Shown: in pieces, positions 12,060 to 26,300 of the stretch
How positions within the stretch are numbered: the first letter of the stretch is position 1
Layout of the letters: each line of letters begins with the position of its first letter
From: Trichoplax sp. H2
Taxonomy: Eukaryota > Placozoa > Uniplacotomia > Trichoplacea
Length of the DNA stretch: 64,000 nt
Assembly: GCA_003344405.1 (NCBI GenBank)
Contig: NOWV01000017.1
Coordinates: 682,001-746,000 of the forward strand
Direction of reading: 5' to 3'
Made by a program: the position numbers and the translations under genes
The notes under the pieces: generated by a model
The model's input: the letters and a program-made list of their open reading frames with translations, nothing else
What the model was told of the DNA's origin: nothing
Databases searched by the model: none

Positions 12060-15000
12060 TTAGTCAATATTGGAAAATTGGGAAGACAGAGATGTATCTA
12101 GTAAATGTTTAATGCCAGCTTCATTGATACCAAGGGATATATATTTGCAGTAATGATAAAATCTATAAAAGAAAATATGCGAAAATATTAAACTTTTGTA
12201 TCTCATAAATCTAACGATATCCATAAAGAGTTTATTAAATACCTTCTTTTCTTGCTTGTCTTTTCACGAATATCTTCTGATTGTAGAATAGTACGTAATG
12301 ACGGCAAATAATCCATAGCAATAGCCCGTCGATTTAACAGTTGAGAGTTTGGTAGAAAGGTAGGTGAAATCTCATGTACACGCACCAAATCAGTTCTATT
12401 CCTTTAAATAGAAAGTCGAAGGGGACTGTGTTAGATAAGAAACTTGAAGAATATTGTAAAACTATCAAAGGTATTTAACCTTAATTTTTCCACATAATCA
12501 GGAGATAGCCGCAAATCGTTACTATAAAAATTTTCAGAATTTGACAGATTACATGCATCGATGCCTAGTATACAAGAGAGTAATTAAAAATTTGCAATAC
12601 TGTATTAATGCTTTATTGGATTATTGTATGGTATCATTCGTCAGAGAGGTATTTACTTATTTCGAAATGTGTATCGTATTCGTATTGAATAATGATAATA
12701 CAGCAAGTAGTATTGCATTCGAACAATGGTAATACCTTTTCGATATGAGTCTTCGAAGGCAGTCTTAAGATTGATACTGCAAGCTTCAATACTAGTTGAT
12801 TCAATTGCTTCTCTGATTTCATAGTTAACTTGTGCATTATATAAATCGAGCACATCACCTTCATTTATTTCAAAACTAGATTCAAGGCTATCCCTAATGG
12901 AAAAATTAATGTCGTTCATTTCCTCGTCGAAATCTTTACAAGTCGAAGAAGTCAGCAGGCCGGAATCCATGAAGGAATTATTTACAAGAAAATCAGTCAT
13001 TATGGCTAAAGATTTTCTCTCAAAGTCCTTAGATGGTAAGGAGATATGAGTCGAAGATTCTTCTCTGGTTACTGGTAAATCGCTTATATCAGCGTCAGTT
13101 GATTTATTTTCATTAATAGCATCTAGATCTGCACATAACGCGGTAGTAGAATAAGCAGCGATGAAAGGTAAACAGTTACAATACGATAAATGTAAATTTC
13201 GCGATTGTATACATGTAGTTGTATAACAGGTCGAACATCCCTGGGACGATATTTCGTTAGTATTATTCCAATTGTCAAGAAAATGATTGAAGAATTTTCT
13301 AAATTCAGCCAATCCAAGGTGACATTCAATCAAATTATCAATATTTTTAGGGAAAGTATGCGGAAATGAAGCTGGATCAACTGTGGTATTAGTGCTATCT
13401 ATCGGGTTATTCACATTGCTATCCAGAGTTTCCAAACTATGACAGTCTGTAGATTTGACTTTGGAGTTTTTGTCATTGTCCATCATATCAGTTTTATAGT
13501 CAAGTAATGGATGCTCAATCCAAAATTGTAGCGCAAGTAAAGTACGTCGAATATCAAATTTACATTCTCGGTAAATTGTGATGATATCCTTCTTATCCGT
13601 TACAGCTCCTTCAACAAGACACATTACTTGCATGTTGACAGCCACTAAATTCTATCGATAGAACATCATAAAATAAGGTTTGATGTATACAATTAAGAAC
13701 TAATTGAAGTATAGAGACATACATTCGAGGGTGCGTTATATATAAGATGACCATACGGAAGTTTTAGATTGTGTAATAACGCTGTATCTGCAAAAGACGA
13801 AGTAACGTCAACGGATGTTAACATAAAGTCAAATAATCAAAAACTGCATTGAATATTACCACTGCATGTTAAAACGATTGGAACTTTGGTATTTTCCATT
13901 AAAGAATTTACAGCGGACCAAAAACCTTCGTCAATATCGAATAAAAGGTCAACCTAAACCGTGTTTTAAATGTATGATTTTATTATTATCATAAGCATAC
14001 AGTAATTACTATTCTTGTTTTGTTGTATGCGTACCATTATCGTATGTTATGTAACAGAAATTTTCAAACCTCTTCAAAAAGTATTACTGTCATACTGAGT
14101 TTCTTTAGTTCAGACGAGGGCGTTTTAGGTTTCGAAGTTATTAGATTGCTGCTGGAATCTTTCTTGCTTACTTTCTTTCCGACAACAGGATTACTTTTAA
14201 GATTTTTAGGGTCCGATTTACTATCTACTTTATCGTTTAAGTTCGGAGTAAAGTTTACTTGATGCGACTGTGTAGCTTCTCTAAGCTGTGACATAATAAG
14301 TTTACCAGAGCGCTTAAAAGACGCATTAACTTCAATAACCTAGATAAATAATGTTCGTTATGTATATTAGTACCAGAAAATAATGTCGTATAGTATAATA
14401 AAATTACGATGATAGCACATAATTTCTTCATACTTGCATTCCTAATTGTTCAGCACATGCATATACGGTAGCTGTTTTTCCACTTCCCGAAGGTCCTGAT
14501 AGTAACATAGTATTGTAATCGTAGGAAATTTCATCTATATGTTGTCTCAAGGATTCAGTCTGAAAATCATCATCTTCTTCGCTATCCCAAGCGCGTGATG
14601 GTTGCTTTTTCGAGTAATTACCTAGGCATCAAGGTTTCTTATTTTAATGCTATAAATTTAACCTTGCCATAATTAGCTATTGTTAAAAATCATTAGTTAT
14701 TACCATGTTTTTCGCTTTTAACGTTAAAGTCATTTAGTTTAATTTTCCAAATTTTCAGCCATTTATAAAATTTGTTTACTACTTTTTTATTACCAATCAT
14801 TTCTGAATGGTTTCGAGGACGATATTTCTCAGTCCATAACGTATCTGCGACTGGACCAGCAAAAGGTTTATTTTGAGCTTTGCCATTATCATTCGTATTT
14901 CCAGGTTTAGGTAGCTTATCAACATTAGCATCCATGCTTTCAGTTTCGCCGTCTTTTCCTGAATCTGCTTTAATATCGCGATTTTCTAGGTCTACCGTAA

Positions 15001-17685
15001 TACATTCGATTACTTCCTTACTGGTTCTACTGTTCCCTTCCCCTTCATCTGTCAAATTTACTGTGACTGCGTTGAGCATCATGGCCCTATCATTCGCGGA
15101 TCTACTAACTTCACGCAAATCGTTGCTGTCGGCTACTTGCAATATTGGATTAGTGGCGATTATTTCTGGCGATCGATTTATATGAGAGTCACCATTACTC
15201 GTGTAAGTAGATGGATTAACTGTTGACTTTGCTGAGGCATCAATCTTTGGTTCACTTAATGACTGGCTAAGAGATGTAGTTTTCTGTAAAGGTTGCTTTA
15301 AAAAGAGTTGAAAAATCTTGGTCTGAGTGCCATTATTGTGCTTCTTTTTATCCTTTCTACTAGAATTCTCTGTGGTATTGCTCACTAGCATTTTGTTGCT
15401 ACTGACCATTTCATCGACTATTTTTTCTCCAGATTTACCAACATTTCGATCTGGAATCGGCTTCATATTGCTTTCTTCCTTTAAACTGACGCAATGTTGT
15501 AACCCAAAAGACTTTGTGATTGGAAAATCTGCTATTTTCCGTTGAGAAGATGTTGTTGGATTGGCTTTAGATCGCTTAGTCATTGGGTGACTATCAACAA
15601 CTAAAGAGGTTCTCTTAATTGTTTTTGCAGATATTTTGGAAGGGCTTAAATTACCTTTATTCTTGTATTGAAGTACCTGCGTATCTGGATTATTTACATT
15701 ACCGGTTTGGTTTACAGATTTCTTCCTCATATACATGCTAAATAATTTATCTATATTTATGTCTGGAAAAGCTTCTTTAATTTTGTGCAAAGCAGGTATA
15801 AGGCAAGATTTATTTACTGGTGTAACAGGATGTGTCAGCGCCTAAACGTATCATTAATTAATAGATGATGGATTGAAAATTTTGTAAGTAATAATTTTAT
15901 AATACAGCCGATGTCGAATAATAAGATACTGACCTCCTGCTTTCTAGGTTTTAGGTTTTTAATCCGCTCAGAGACATAGTCTGGAAATGTTAACGAAGAC
16001 GATAGAGTTTTTAGTGATAATCCATTGCAAGTCTCATCCTTTGTAACGGTTGGAGTCTTAATGTTAACGAATAATTTTTCTATATCTACTTTGGGCAAAT
16101 GCCATAACCAATTGTCCTTTTCTTGTTGTTGAACATGACTTACGGTAGGGAAGGAGGTTATTGAAGTAGATATTACTGTGTTTTCTATATTTTCTATTGT
16201 ATTTCTTTTACAATTTCCTATGTGGAATCAGTTGGCTACCAGTTATTTCTTAATAGGATCAAGATAATCTAAAAATTATATGCATAATACCATAACATGA
16301 CTTACCAATCTCTTTCGAACTGCTGATCAATCTCTCAAAAGCATTCGTTACAACCTTCTTAGCCGTATGGCTTTCCGGTTTATTAGACCCAGGTATTTTG
16401 TCATTCGCTACTACAGTATTCTGGATAGGTTGACTTACACTATTATTTGATGTTTGCTTCTGTATCGTTACATCATTATTCTTGTCTTTCTTTCTTGTTC
16501 GTAGGAATATTGGCGCCAGCTTGACGTCTAAATAAAAATTCATATTTATATGCCATATTGCTACATCATGTGACTACATATCGGTAAATGCAAAGATAGG
16601 TATTTCATCTCAAACGATACCAATGTGTATTTACCTTTACTACATAATTTATCTTTCGGGGTTGTATCAATTTTCTCTTTCCCTATCTCCATCGTTTGAA
16701 TTTCTTTATTGCAGTGATCTCCAGTATTTAGGATGATAGGTGGCGCTGCTAGCTCCTCTATAAGTTGACCACTTGCGGTTTTACATTCATTCTGGAGTAC
16801 TGATCTCTCTATTACTGTAGTTGCTGTTGCATTTCCTTGGTAACTGCTTGCAAGCTTACACGGATTGGGCTTTGAGATGAGTTCAGTAGCAGGCGTGACT
16901 GATCCATTGACGGAATTGTCGTTAGCTTTATTATAGGCTACATTATCATAATTCGGTTGCATGTTTTCATCGCCAATATGTTGTCTATCCTTACGTGATC
17001 TTAGAGATTTTGTTAAAGTATCGATGGCGGAAAAGGTAATGGTTTGTTGCTTAAATGGCATATGTCTTGAAGCGTTACTTTTCTTATTTATTGGTTGTAT
17101 TTCATGTGATCCATTTCGAGGTAGATGATTTGTTCCTATAAAATTAACCGCGTCCATTTGTGACGAAATCGCTCGTTTACTTTGTAGGCGAGTTGTTGTT
17201 CTCAATGTAGCCATCTCAGCTAAATCTGATGTAATTTTAAGAGAATTTACTGTACTTGTGTTATTGGTGCTTAATAGAGACTTATCTAAGTCACATGATT
17301 CTTGTGCTAAATCAATTTCTACTTTAAGAGGGCTAAAGTGTTTAAAGGTAGGATTATTTTCATCTATTTGTAAGTTGGCAACTTGCTCTTGAGGCAATGG
17401 CTCCGTAACATCATCGGAAATGGTAGCTTTTCTTTTACGGGTAGCCATTAAAGATGTATCTTTCACTAGTGAACTATCCTGTGCGAGCTCTACTTTCTCA
17501 ACAGTTGCCTTGTTTTGATTTCTAATCGTTGGATGAATTTTATTCTTGTCAGGTGTTTCGCTACGAATGCATTGCTCTTGAAGGTTTAAATTTACATCTT
17601 GATTGTTAACGACGGTAACAGTGTTACTTTTCTTTTTTTTCGGTGCAGTAAAGTAAGTGGTAATCAAAATATTGTTATCTTCCAT
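12060..17685 (-). CDS. ATAD5: ATPase family AAA domain-containing 5 (Elg1), 12 exons
   Basis: Large subunit of the alternative RFC complex that unloads PCNA after replication and helps its deubiquitination. Exons (5' to 3'): 16635-17685, 16306-16527, 15934-16217, 14704-15841, 14434-14621, 14070-14339, 13860-13953, 13723-13787, 12736-13651, 12480-12564, 12243-12395, 12060-12162; total 4569 nt, 1522 aa (human 1844). The first 850 residues are low-complexity and polar, with an early ITTYF segment and LAPIFLRTRKK near 350. The RFC-type ATPase begins at LWTEKYRPRNHSEMIG (about 850). Walker A is GPSGSGKT (about 945), then EVNASFKRSGK, LREATQSHQV, Walker B ILFEEVDLLFD (about 1043), and LLALQFWI. The tail has YLPSLRTI and a KKRRFYHYC segment that exists only after splicing the last intron. 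The family identity is certain; the low-complexity exon borders are less constrained. Confidence 0.96.
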
Positions 17686-19482
17686 AGTGAGTTCAAGCAG
17701 AAGCTAGACTTTTTAAATTCAAGTTGGGCCACTCCTGAAATTGCAGCAGCATTTATAGAACTTCTCTCTACTTGCTCGTTGTACAAATTAGACACAATTG
17801 AAGGACATGCCGTAGTCTATCCTAAATAAGGTCAATAAACAAAGACACGTTATACACATATAAAACCTACCATTGTTAATTGATTCATTAATTATCGGCA
17901 AAATTTCGTCGGATACTGAATTCTATTTGTCTTGTAATTACAGCAGAATTGAGATGAAAAGCCATTAAACAATCAACAATAGGATTGTATGGAGCACTAG
18001 TACTACGCATTGATGACTAGCCTATAAAAAACCGTAATAACTTTTTACTCTGATGCTATACTTTGCTTGTCGTTATCATTGCTGTAATAATGATTACAGA
18101 AGCTTTCGATCTTTATTTACACGTATGGGTTGGAAAGTAACCCAGCAAGTAAAAAGAGGATAACGATTATTTATAAATAATTCTGCTAAGTCATGATAAT
18201 GTCTGGTATGAGTGTGGATATTTGTAGTGTCTTGGATGTGGCTGTATAAATCATAAAGATTTTGAATGGTTTTGTTGTAAGTGTGACCACAAGTATGATT
18301 GTTGATAACTATAGTATTGTTTGTGATTGTGTGATATACGAGTATATATACAGTACTTTAGTCTTTGGTAGTTAGGAGGAGATACTATTCCTTGTAGATT
18401 AAATTGTAATTGGAAAACAATATCAATGCAAACTATAAAAGCAACAGGCTGTAAGGGTAGCCATTACAAGGTATTTATAACTGTCAAGATTGGATAATAG
18501 GTAATCTCCTCAATACAGAACAGGTAGGTGTAAGTCCAAGTAGTATTTTAATATGGGAGCTCTATGACTTGTACGGTTGTCGATGTATTAATATGATGAA
18601 GATGATGGGGAAGATTGATTTTGGTCCGTTCAAACTATGTCATGGTTTCCAAATGCAACCCTGTGCACTACAGTAGGTGCAATTCGGTGACCAAGGTAAC
18701 TTCAGCTACAGTGACGCGGTGGTCCGCATCTCGTCCACACTTAGCTCGCACATTTGGACATTTGCTAATGACGAAATCGCACTTAAGAAAAGAAAGTATG
18801 TACACAAGCATTGGCATAGTTTTCTAATTCTGGCTCATAATTACCAACTCCATTGACCTCGATATATAAAGAAATGAAAGAATTCAATCGTTTCCATTGC
18901 TGTGGATAATGGACTGACTACCTTTATGTCTTGCTGCCCCCCTGGCCCAAAATGGCGGCAAGCAACAAAGTGGAACAGATACTGTCTACGTCTTACCCTT
19001 TTACAAATGGAAGTCCACCCTGATCTTTACTGATATTAAAGACAGTAGCTACTATGGAAATTTACCGTCATTTTCTAGTCTCAAAGTAATATCAGCATGG
19101 ATAATATTGTGCAAACTTACTGTTTACTCCCGCTTGATTTTTGCTTTACTGCAACAGCGGCATGCAAGCCCCAACTTCCAGTTCATTCAAATGAGGGAGT
19201 GTTACCAAACCCTTGAACCGTGTCCAATAGACTGTATGAGTTAGTAGTGGCAAGCTTGGAACGCAAGGCTAGGGAACATCCGTCCGTACAGTACGTCGTT
19301 GACTTCTGTTTTTTCGGTACTTGACCACTCAACTCCTTGTCTCTAATACGACGATAGACAGAGAATACAGCGTTGATTGCGTACTAGTACTGTTTTGCCA
19401 ATGTCTTCCCGCCATCGCTGGACTCGATTTACAGTATATTTTTGTACAGTATTTTTGTACAGTACTCATCCCAATTTCGGTA

Positions 19483-19550
19483 CAATACTGTCCAGGTAGT
19501 CCAATCTCTATACAGTACAGTATGGAAATTGGACTACCTGGACAGTACTG
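19483..19550. repeat. Inverted repeat with 23-nt arms
   Basis: The left arm 19483-19505 and right arm 19528-19550 are reverse complements with one mismatch (core GTCCAGGTAGTCCAAT). The 22-nt loop itself contains tacagtacag, part of the GTAC palindrome family. The element sits inside a larger palindrome-rich block (19430-19600). It could be a foldback element or a cruciform-forming site; no coding capacity is visible. Confidence 0.85.
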
Positions 19551-20106
19551 TACAGCTGTACTGTACAGTGTACAGTACAATGTGTACAGTACATCTAGTA
19601 CTACTGTAGTCCAGGACTGTGTCACGCTTAGACGGACAGACATTTCCAGCCAAAATATTGTGCCAAACACTGGGTTATGCCAGTATTGTAGTATATACAG
19701 TAGACGGTCGATTTGAATTGACTGATATTTTCTCAGTTAGTAAGTAAATATTAAATATTATTACCTTGAATCTGACTCATAATCAATTCAAGAATACACT
19801 CTAACCTGTTGTACTGCACCCCTAATGGGGTAGCATAAGAGAAAGCAATGGCATGACTAAGATTACTGTTCGACTGCAGCTCCCGGGTCAAAGTCTACCA
19901 TAATATTCTAAAAGTCTTGTGACCAGTCATCATTGGAATGTGGCTCCTGGTGCTGGTACAGTACTGCACAGTACAATATACTGTAGGTTTACAATACAAG
20001 TACTGCAGCACGGTACTGTAACGGTAGTAAAAATAACTTCTCCTACCGTACTGTACGAGTGTACGTACAGTACGGTGGTTACAGACGTACAGACAAACAC
20101 TTGTCG

Positions 20107-20126
20107 TGCCTGCCTGCCTGCCTGCC
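20107..20126 (+). repeat. TGCC tetranucleotide microsatellite
   Basis: Five tandem TGCC units upstream of the RPTOR start. It is a short simple repeat of a kind prone to length variation; no function can be inferred. Confidence 0.85.
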
Positions 20127-20350
20127 TTGGGTAAAACCCTACTGTTGGGTATCAGACAGCCTGATCACATTTTACTCAAGCCAATGGAAAGCAATGGCCA
20201 TGCAAAATAGAAATCCTTGAATGGACTAACACAAGGTATTCAATTCTTTTCCTATGCGATATATCGAGGCTTATAATCTGGAGTGAATACTGTATCTTGG
20301 AGAAAAAGTGATTCTATCCTGGTAGGATCGATCCCTATTAAGTGGACAAG

Positions 20351-23300
20351 ATGGAAGAAGATGAAGGCAATGAACTACGCGATTTTAACGTACCCATATT
20401 TTTCAATCAGCCACGGCATACTGAAGATGTCCGAGGTTTAAAAATGCTGGAGAAATCTTGGAAGATGACTGAGAGGGTAAGCCATCATGGATAGTATAGT
20501 GTGATTATGAATGATCGACATGGATTAAAGGGCTAGTGTGGGAGTTGTATCAAATGCGCTATAAAATGGGCTAACATCGATCCATTCAATAAGCAAAATA
20601 ATGCAACTTTTAAGTGCTGTAATACCCACCTTGAGTTTGTGTTGACACTATTCCTACAATGTAGTCAAATGGTGTAATCATCATCGGATTGTGGCTATCA
20701 TGCCAGCACTTTTACCGATTACAATACAGTAAATTGTTGCAAACTTATTAGCAATACCAAGGAATACAATCTCTTACAGTCAAAAGGATCAATGCCATCA
20801 GTCAATTCTACATGGATCGTCTTTCGTTGTTTATTATAATAATAATAATGAATTATTGAAAAATCCTGACTGGTACAACGACGGACGAGTAGATGCTTGT
20901 CTTGTTGCAATACTGTACAGCAAACCGACAGTACCTACTCATCTCCACCCTAAAAGTCGGACATCTACGTGATATTTTAGTTGTCATGTACAAGATGAAC
21001 ATAGCACCTACAAGTAGATGGAGTAGAGTACAAAAGGATTGCCGGATAGATCGAAAATGGGATATGTAATCAATTAGGTTAATTACTCTTTTTTTTCCCC
21101 TACAAAGTAAACCATAAACACATAAGCACACCGAATACGTCAACAGTTCTACTTTGGTTTATTCAATTAATTGGTAATGACGATCGTTAAAAATACTTTA
21201 TTTCTACCATCTGTACCGTTAATCCTTGTAGATCAACATGATTCAACATGATACAGTACCCTGCTTATATTCTTTACAATATCACAATCGATTGGACTAG
21301 GCTAACTGGATTATCGATCTATCATCATTTTATCCAGTTTACTTTTTGTAAAGATTGATACATTACAAATACGGCAATGCTTTGGTCGGTTACAGGTAGT
21401 ATGTAATTATTCGATTTGAGCAGGTTTAATAATACTAGACTATCTATCGTAATTTTATCCACCTTATCATTTCTATACATACGAATACAGTGGGCGATAA
21501 CGCATATTACTCGCCATTAGGAATTACTGTATAGGTACGACATAGCTCTTTCAAATCCAAAGGAATAATCGCTTTCAACGCCAACCTTATGCTACTCAAT
21601 TACATCGATTAACTTGGTCTAATTATATATAACTCCAGTTGCTATATAAGAAGGATCTTACTGTGTGTTGAGACTCCCAATTCGGCTGATCTAAAGCTCA
21701 GTGATAATATACGCGTATCATTATTACCATTACAGCGAAGCCAAAAAGAAATAGTTAACTAAACTGACAGTAATTACTTTCTTATGTAAAGCGTTACTGA
21801 ATGAATTAAATGAAAACCTTCTATTTAGATGAAAACTGTAAGTGTAGCATTAGTATTATGCTTGAATGTTGGTGTTGATCCTCCCGATCTTATCAAGCCT
21901 ACTCCTTGTGCACGACTAGAATGTTGGCTAGGTACACAAGTTTATTTATTAAGTGTAGTATTGATACATTGCAAATGTTCGGCTATTTAAGGTCTTTAAT
22001 TATAGCTTTATCCATATGCATGCTTGAGAATGATTTCTTTTTTTAGATCCCCTAACGATGAATCCTAATAAATCGCTTGAAGCTGTCGGTAATAGTTTAC
22101 AGAAACAGTATGAAAGATGGCAGCCCAAGGTACAGAATAAGAACGATTGAATGATTTTTTGATAGGAAATGTCATATATCTCAGCCAAAGTTGTGTTATA
22201 TTGTTAAAATTATGTCAATGCTTTAAAAACTTTGTAATTTGCTGAGTAAATACTAGAAAATTAGTCCATTTTTAGAACACTGTATACAACAGGTATTTTC
22301 TCCAAACGGTATTCAAAAAGTACAACTTGTTGTTAAGTTTTAAAATTAATTAAGCAGAATTTTTTTCGCGTCGTCTATAGGCACGCTATAAGCAGAGTTT
22401 GGATCCTACGGTAGAGGAAGTCAAAAAATTGTGTCTCTCCTTGCGGCGCAATGCTAAGGTAAGACGATTCAATGCGAGAACCTTAAAAAATTGAAATACC
22501 CTTTTTATGTATAGCATACAGTAATCTAATTTGTACAGGCAGAGACGTATCTATATCTTGACCTACCGTACTTTAATTAGGATGATAGGGTACTGTTTCA
22601 TTATAATGGGCATGGAGTACCTCGACCTACTCAAAATGGTGAAATATGGGTTTTCAATAAGGTAATACAATAAACTTACTTTTGAGTTATAAAAAATTGA
22701 AATTAATTTAAGGATACGTCGTATTGCTGTTGACTGATCTAAAAATATAGAACTACACGCAGTATATTCCATTATCGATATATGATCTGCAAAGTTGGAT
22801 TGCTGGTCCTACTGTTTTTACTTATGATTGTTCTAATGCCGGTGAGTTTTGATCGTACAATCTATTATGCGGTAGTTGCCCTTTTCAAATTATTTCACTT
22901 ATAATTATTATTTAATGGTATTATAGAGTATAAATTACTTTCAATGATTATCATAGTAAACATCAATAGTATAATGAATAGTATCTATCACATGCTATAT
23001 TTACAATAATATCTGTATCTCTCTATTTTACCTATTGTAGGTGCTATTATTGACCATTACTTACTTTTTTGTCAGCAACGACGTGAGGAAAGTCCTGTAA
23101 GTGTAAAAAATAGTTATTGGTCCACTATCATGAATATTATTACTCTACAATTTAAGTTATTGGTCCATTAACTAATCTTCCTTTCTGTATTTACCAGCTT
23201 TTTATTTAGCTGTGTTTAATGCTTTATTTTTAATTGTTCATATATAGGGTGAAAGCGACTCAGATATATCAGTTACTTTATTAGATAATTGTATTCACAT

Positions 23301-26300
23301 GGCTTCCTGTAGCTCCAATGAAGTATTACCGTTAAATCCAGATTTACCAGCTGATTTATTTACATCATGCCTTACAACTCCAATTAAAACAGCCCTAAGA
23401 TGGTAATGTAGAACTTTGGCCAATATCAAAATCAATTTAGTACTTGATATAATATCAGATAATGTAATAGAAACCAATGTTGCAATTGGCAAGTGTACTA
23501 TACACTAAGTCTTGCTTCTGATATCTTCATGCTTTAATAGGTTTTGCATAAATAATAACAACCTTTTGGTACCTAATATAACTTTAGAAATGATCGAAAA
23601 GTAAGCTATGTATTACTTGTTATATTGTGTAGAGAATATAATATTTACAATTGTATCATATTTGAAATAAAAAGAATTCCAGGAAAATTGAACGATCGAA
23701 GAACACCGATTGGAGAACTAAACTGGATATTTACTGCTGTAACTGATACGATCGCTTGGAATGTTCTTCCTACTAGTATGTTTGCTTTAGGCTATTTTTA
23801 ATAAAATGCGTGAATGTTATTTTTTGAAACAAACTGAAAATTATTATAACTTTGAATATATAGAAATATTTCAGAAGTTATTTCGCCAAGATCTGCTAGT
23901 TGCAAGTCTATTTCGAAATTTTCTTTTGGCTGAAAGGATAATGCGTTCTTTTAATTGTTCACCGACGTCACATCCGAAATTACCAAGTACTCACAGTCAC
24001 CCAATGTGGTTAGTCTAAAATTTGGATTGGCGTTAAAGATTGCAAATAACATTATATACCGGCATGAACTGTATATTGTATAGATGTATTGTAAGTAGTA
24101 GTTTCCGTTGATTGCTTTAGGTATACATGGGATTTAGTCCTTGATCGATGTCTATCTCAATTACCATCTATTATCAATAATGGAGAAGAATTTGCGGTAA
24201 ATTGAGTATCTTTGATGATATTTACTATTTCACTTGATCTACTAAGATTTATACTTATACTGAAGTTAAAAATATCCTTACTTGCCTATTCTTATTGTGG
24301 TAATTGTAGCATAGCACATTCTTTGAGGATCAACTTACAGCATTCCAAGTGTGGTTAGCGTTAGGATCGAAAGAACGCAATGTTCCTGAGCAATTACCGG
24401 TTGTTCTACAGGTTTGAAATTAATTTGAATGTTAAAAATTTTCTACTGAACATCGCTATGGAAATGTAGTAGGTATATTTTATTATAATCGAATTTTTTT
24501 ATTATATTTAGGTTTTGTTGAGTCAAATTCACAGAATTCGAGCTCTTGACTTGTTAGGAAAGTTTCTCGATTTCGGCGTATGGGCTGTAGAACTGGTATG
24601 TATACCTAAAATCCTTAGCTACTATTTATTGGTAATATATCAAGTTGCTACTCGATGTACTAATGGTATCTTATTCTTACGTAATAACTGTAGGCCCTTT
24701 CGGTTGGCATTTTCCCGTATGTGTTGCGACTTCTTCAAAGTTCTGCTAGAGAACTAAAACCGCGGATGTTATTTATTTGGACAAAGATTTTAGCTCACGA
24801 TATTGTATGTATCACAAATTTATGTGTCAATAGCTCCCTATTAATCTAAGAATATCATTTCTTATTATGTTAATACTATTGCTTCTGCAATATTTTTAAA
24901 ATTATATTTTGTATTCTTTTGTTTATTTCCATAACACTAACGCGTAATAGAGTTGCCAGGTTGATTTAGTAAAGGACGGTGCTTATAAATACTTTCTCCA
25001 AATTCTGGCAGATTCTCAAATGCCGGTTGGTATTATCCTGCTTGATCTTAATTCCTAATTTTGTTATTATTATTAATTATTGTTGGCCTTTCGTAGTCAA
25101 AGGATAGAGCTATGGCTGCTTATATAATGGCTATGGTAATTAAAGATTATCCTACAGGAAAGGTATGGTGTTAAGTTAGGATTACATAATGTCGCTCTGT
25201 GATATATTAAGTTAGTTGCCTCTGAGCTTGTAATAGAACAATAGCTTACTGAGATTTTTTAACTAATAATATGTAGGAGGCAGCTCAACAAAGCAATATT
25301 ATTGCTATATGCACCGAGTTGCTAGATGACCCAAACCCTTTATTGCGTCAGTGGGTAGTACTATGTTTAGGATATGAATGGAATGGGTATGATCCGGCTA
25401 GATGGTGTGCCGTTAGAGATAACGCGTACGAGAAGTTGTCTCATTTACTTGCCGATGAATGTGTTGAGGTATACTAGATAACTAGTTGATCAACTAATGG
25501 ACCTGATTTAAATATATTATCATCATAATATGCACGTATTGAATAATAATAACACCATGAAGAAAGAATTAAATACCTTTTTTAATCAGGTTAGAGCAAG
25601 TGTTGTGTATGCATTGGGTACATTCGTAAGTAATAAAAACGATCGTAATGGCCAAGCTGATAACATTGATCAAGGAATTGGAATGACATTGGCAGCATGT
25701 GTAAGGGATGGTAGTCCGGTAGTGCGAAAGGTGCAGGAGTAAATATTAAAACTTTAGTAATAGTCAAACAAATCTCAAGATTGTCTAACATGATTATTCT
25801 TTTGATCAATCTGATGGATAGGAACTTGTTGTTGCATTATCTGGATTTGTATTGGAATTTGAATCATATTTCATATCCACAGCTACGAAATTGGTAAGAG
25901 AAGTTGAGAGTGAGAAAGATAAAAACCGCAACAACCAAAGTGGCCCTGGAGCACCTGGTGGACGGGTTTTGGTTCCAAATAAAAATACTGGTCTGACGCT
26001 GCATCAGAGTACTGACAGCTCCCATTCTCAGCAATCACGTCGATCTCGTTTATCTATGAGTCAGTCAAATAATTCTTTATCGCCAGCTACAACTGGTGAT
26101 TACCATCCCGCGCTCGAGCGTTTGTTGTCACTTCCACCTAGAAGTGTATATAATATGGTTTGGAGGGTATGTATGTGTAACGAGTATTGAAAACTGTATG
26201 GTCATACAGCGTATCAATTTTTTTTAGCGCATGAATAAACTTTCACCTTCTTGACTACACTTGTAGGCTTTGATTACGTTGCTTAATGATCCTTTTCCGG

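Larger units (their letters stand above)
17686..20350. other. Repeat-rich spacer between divergent ATAD5 and RPTOR
   Basis: This 2.7 kb region must hold the ATAD5 and RPTOR promoters. Near ATAD5 (17690-17930) both strands carry short open frames, and on the minus strand there are a donor-like gtaggt at about 17870 and an acceptor-like ttatttag at about 17830. An untranslated 5' exon of ATAD5 is possible. 18600-18830 is less AT-rich but matches nothing I know. 19270-20090 is dense in GTAC palindromes. The final 200 bases before 20351 are probably the RPTOR 5' leader. Confidence 0.6.

Noticed and set aside
14020-15545. Plus-strand hydrophobic frames of 72-101 aa
   Set aside because: They are antisense to ATAD5 coding exons.
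19321-19716. 131-aa plus-strand and 113-aa minus-strand frames
   Set aside because: Both span the inverted repeat and GTAC block and are near mirror images (each has a PGSPIS...EIGLPGQYC segment), so they reflect the palindrome, not coding.
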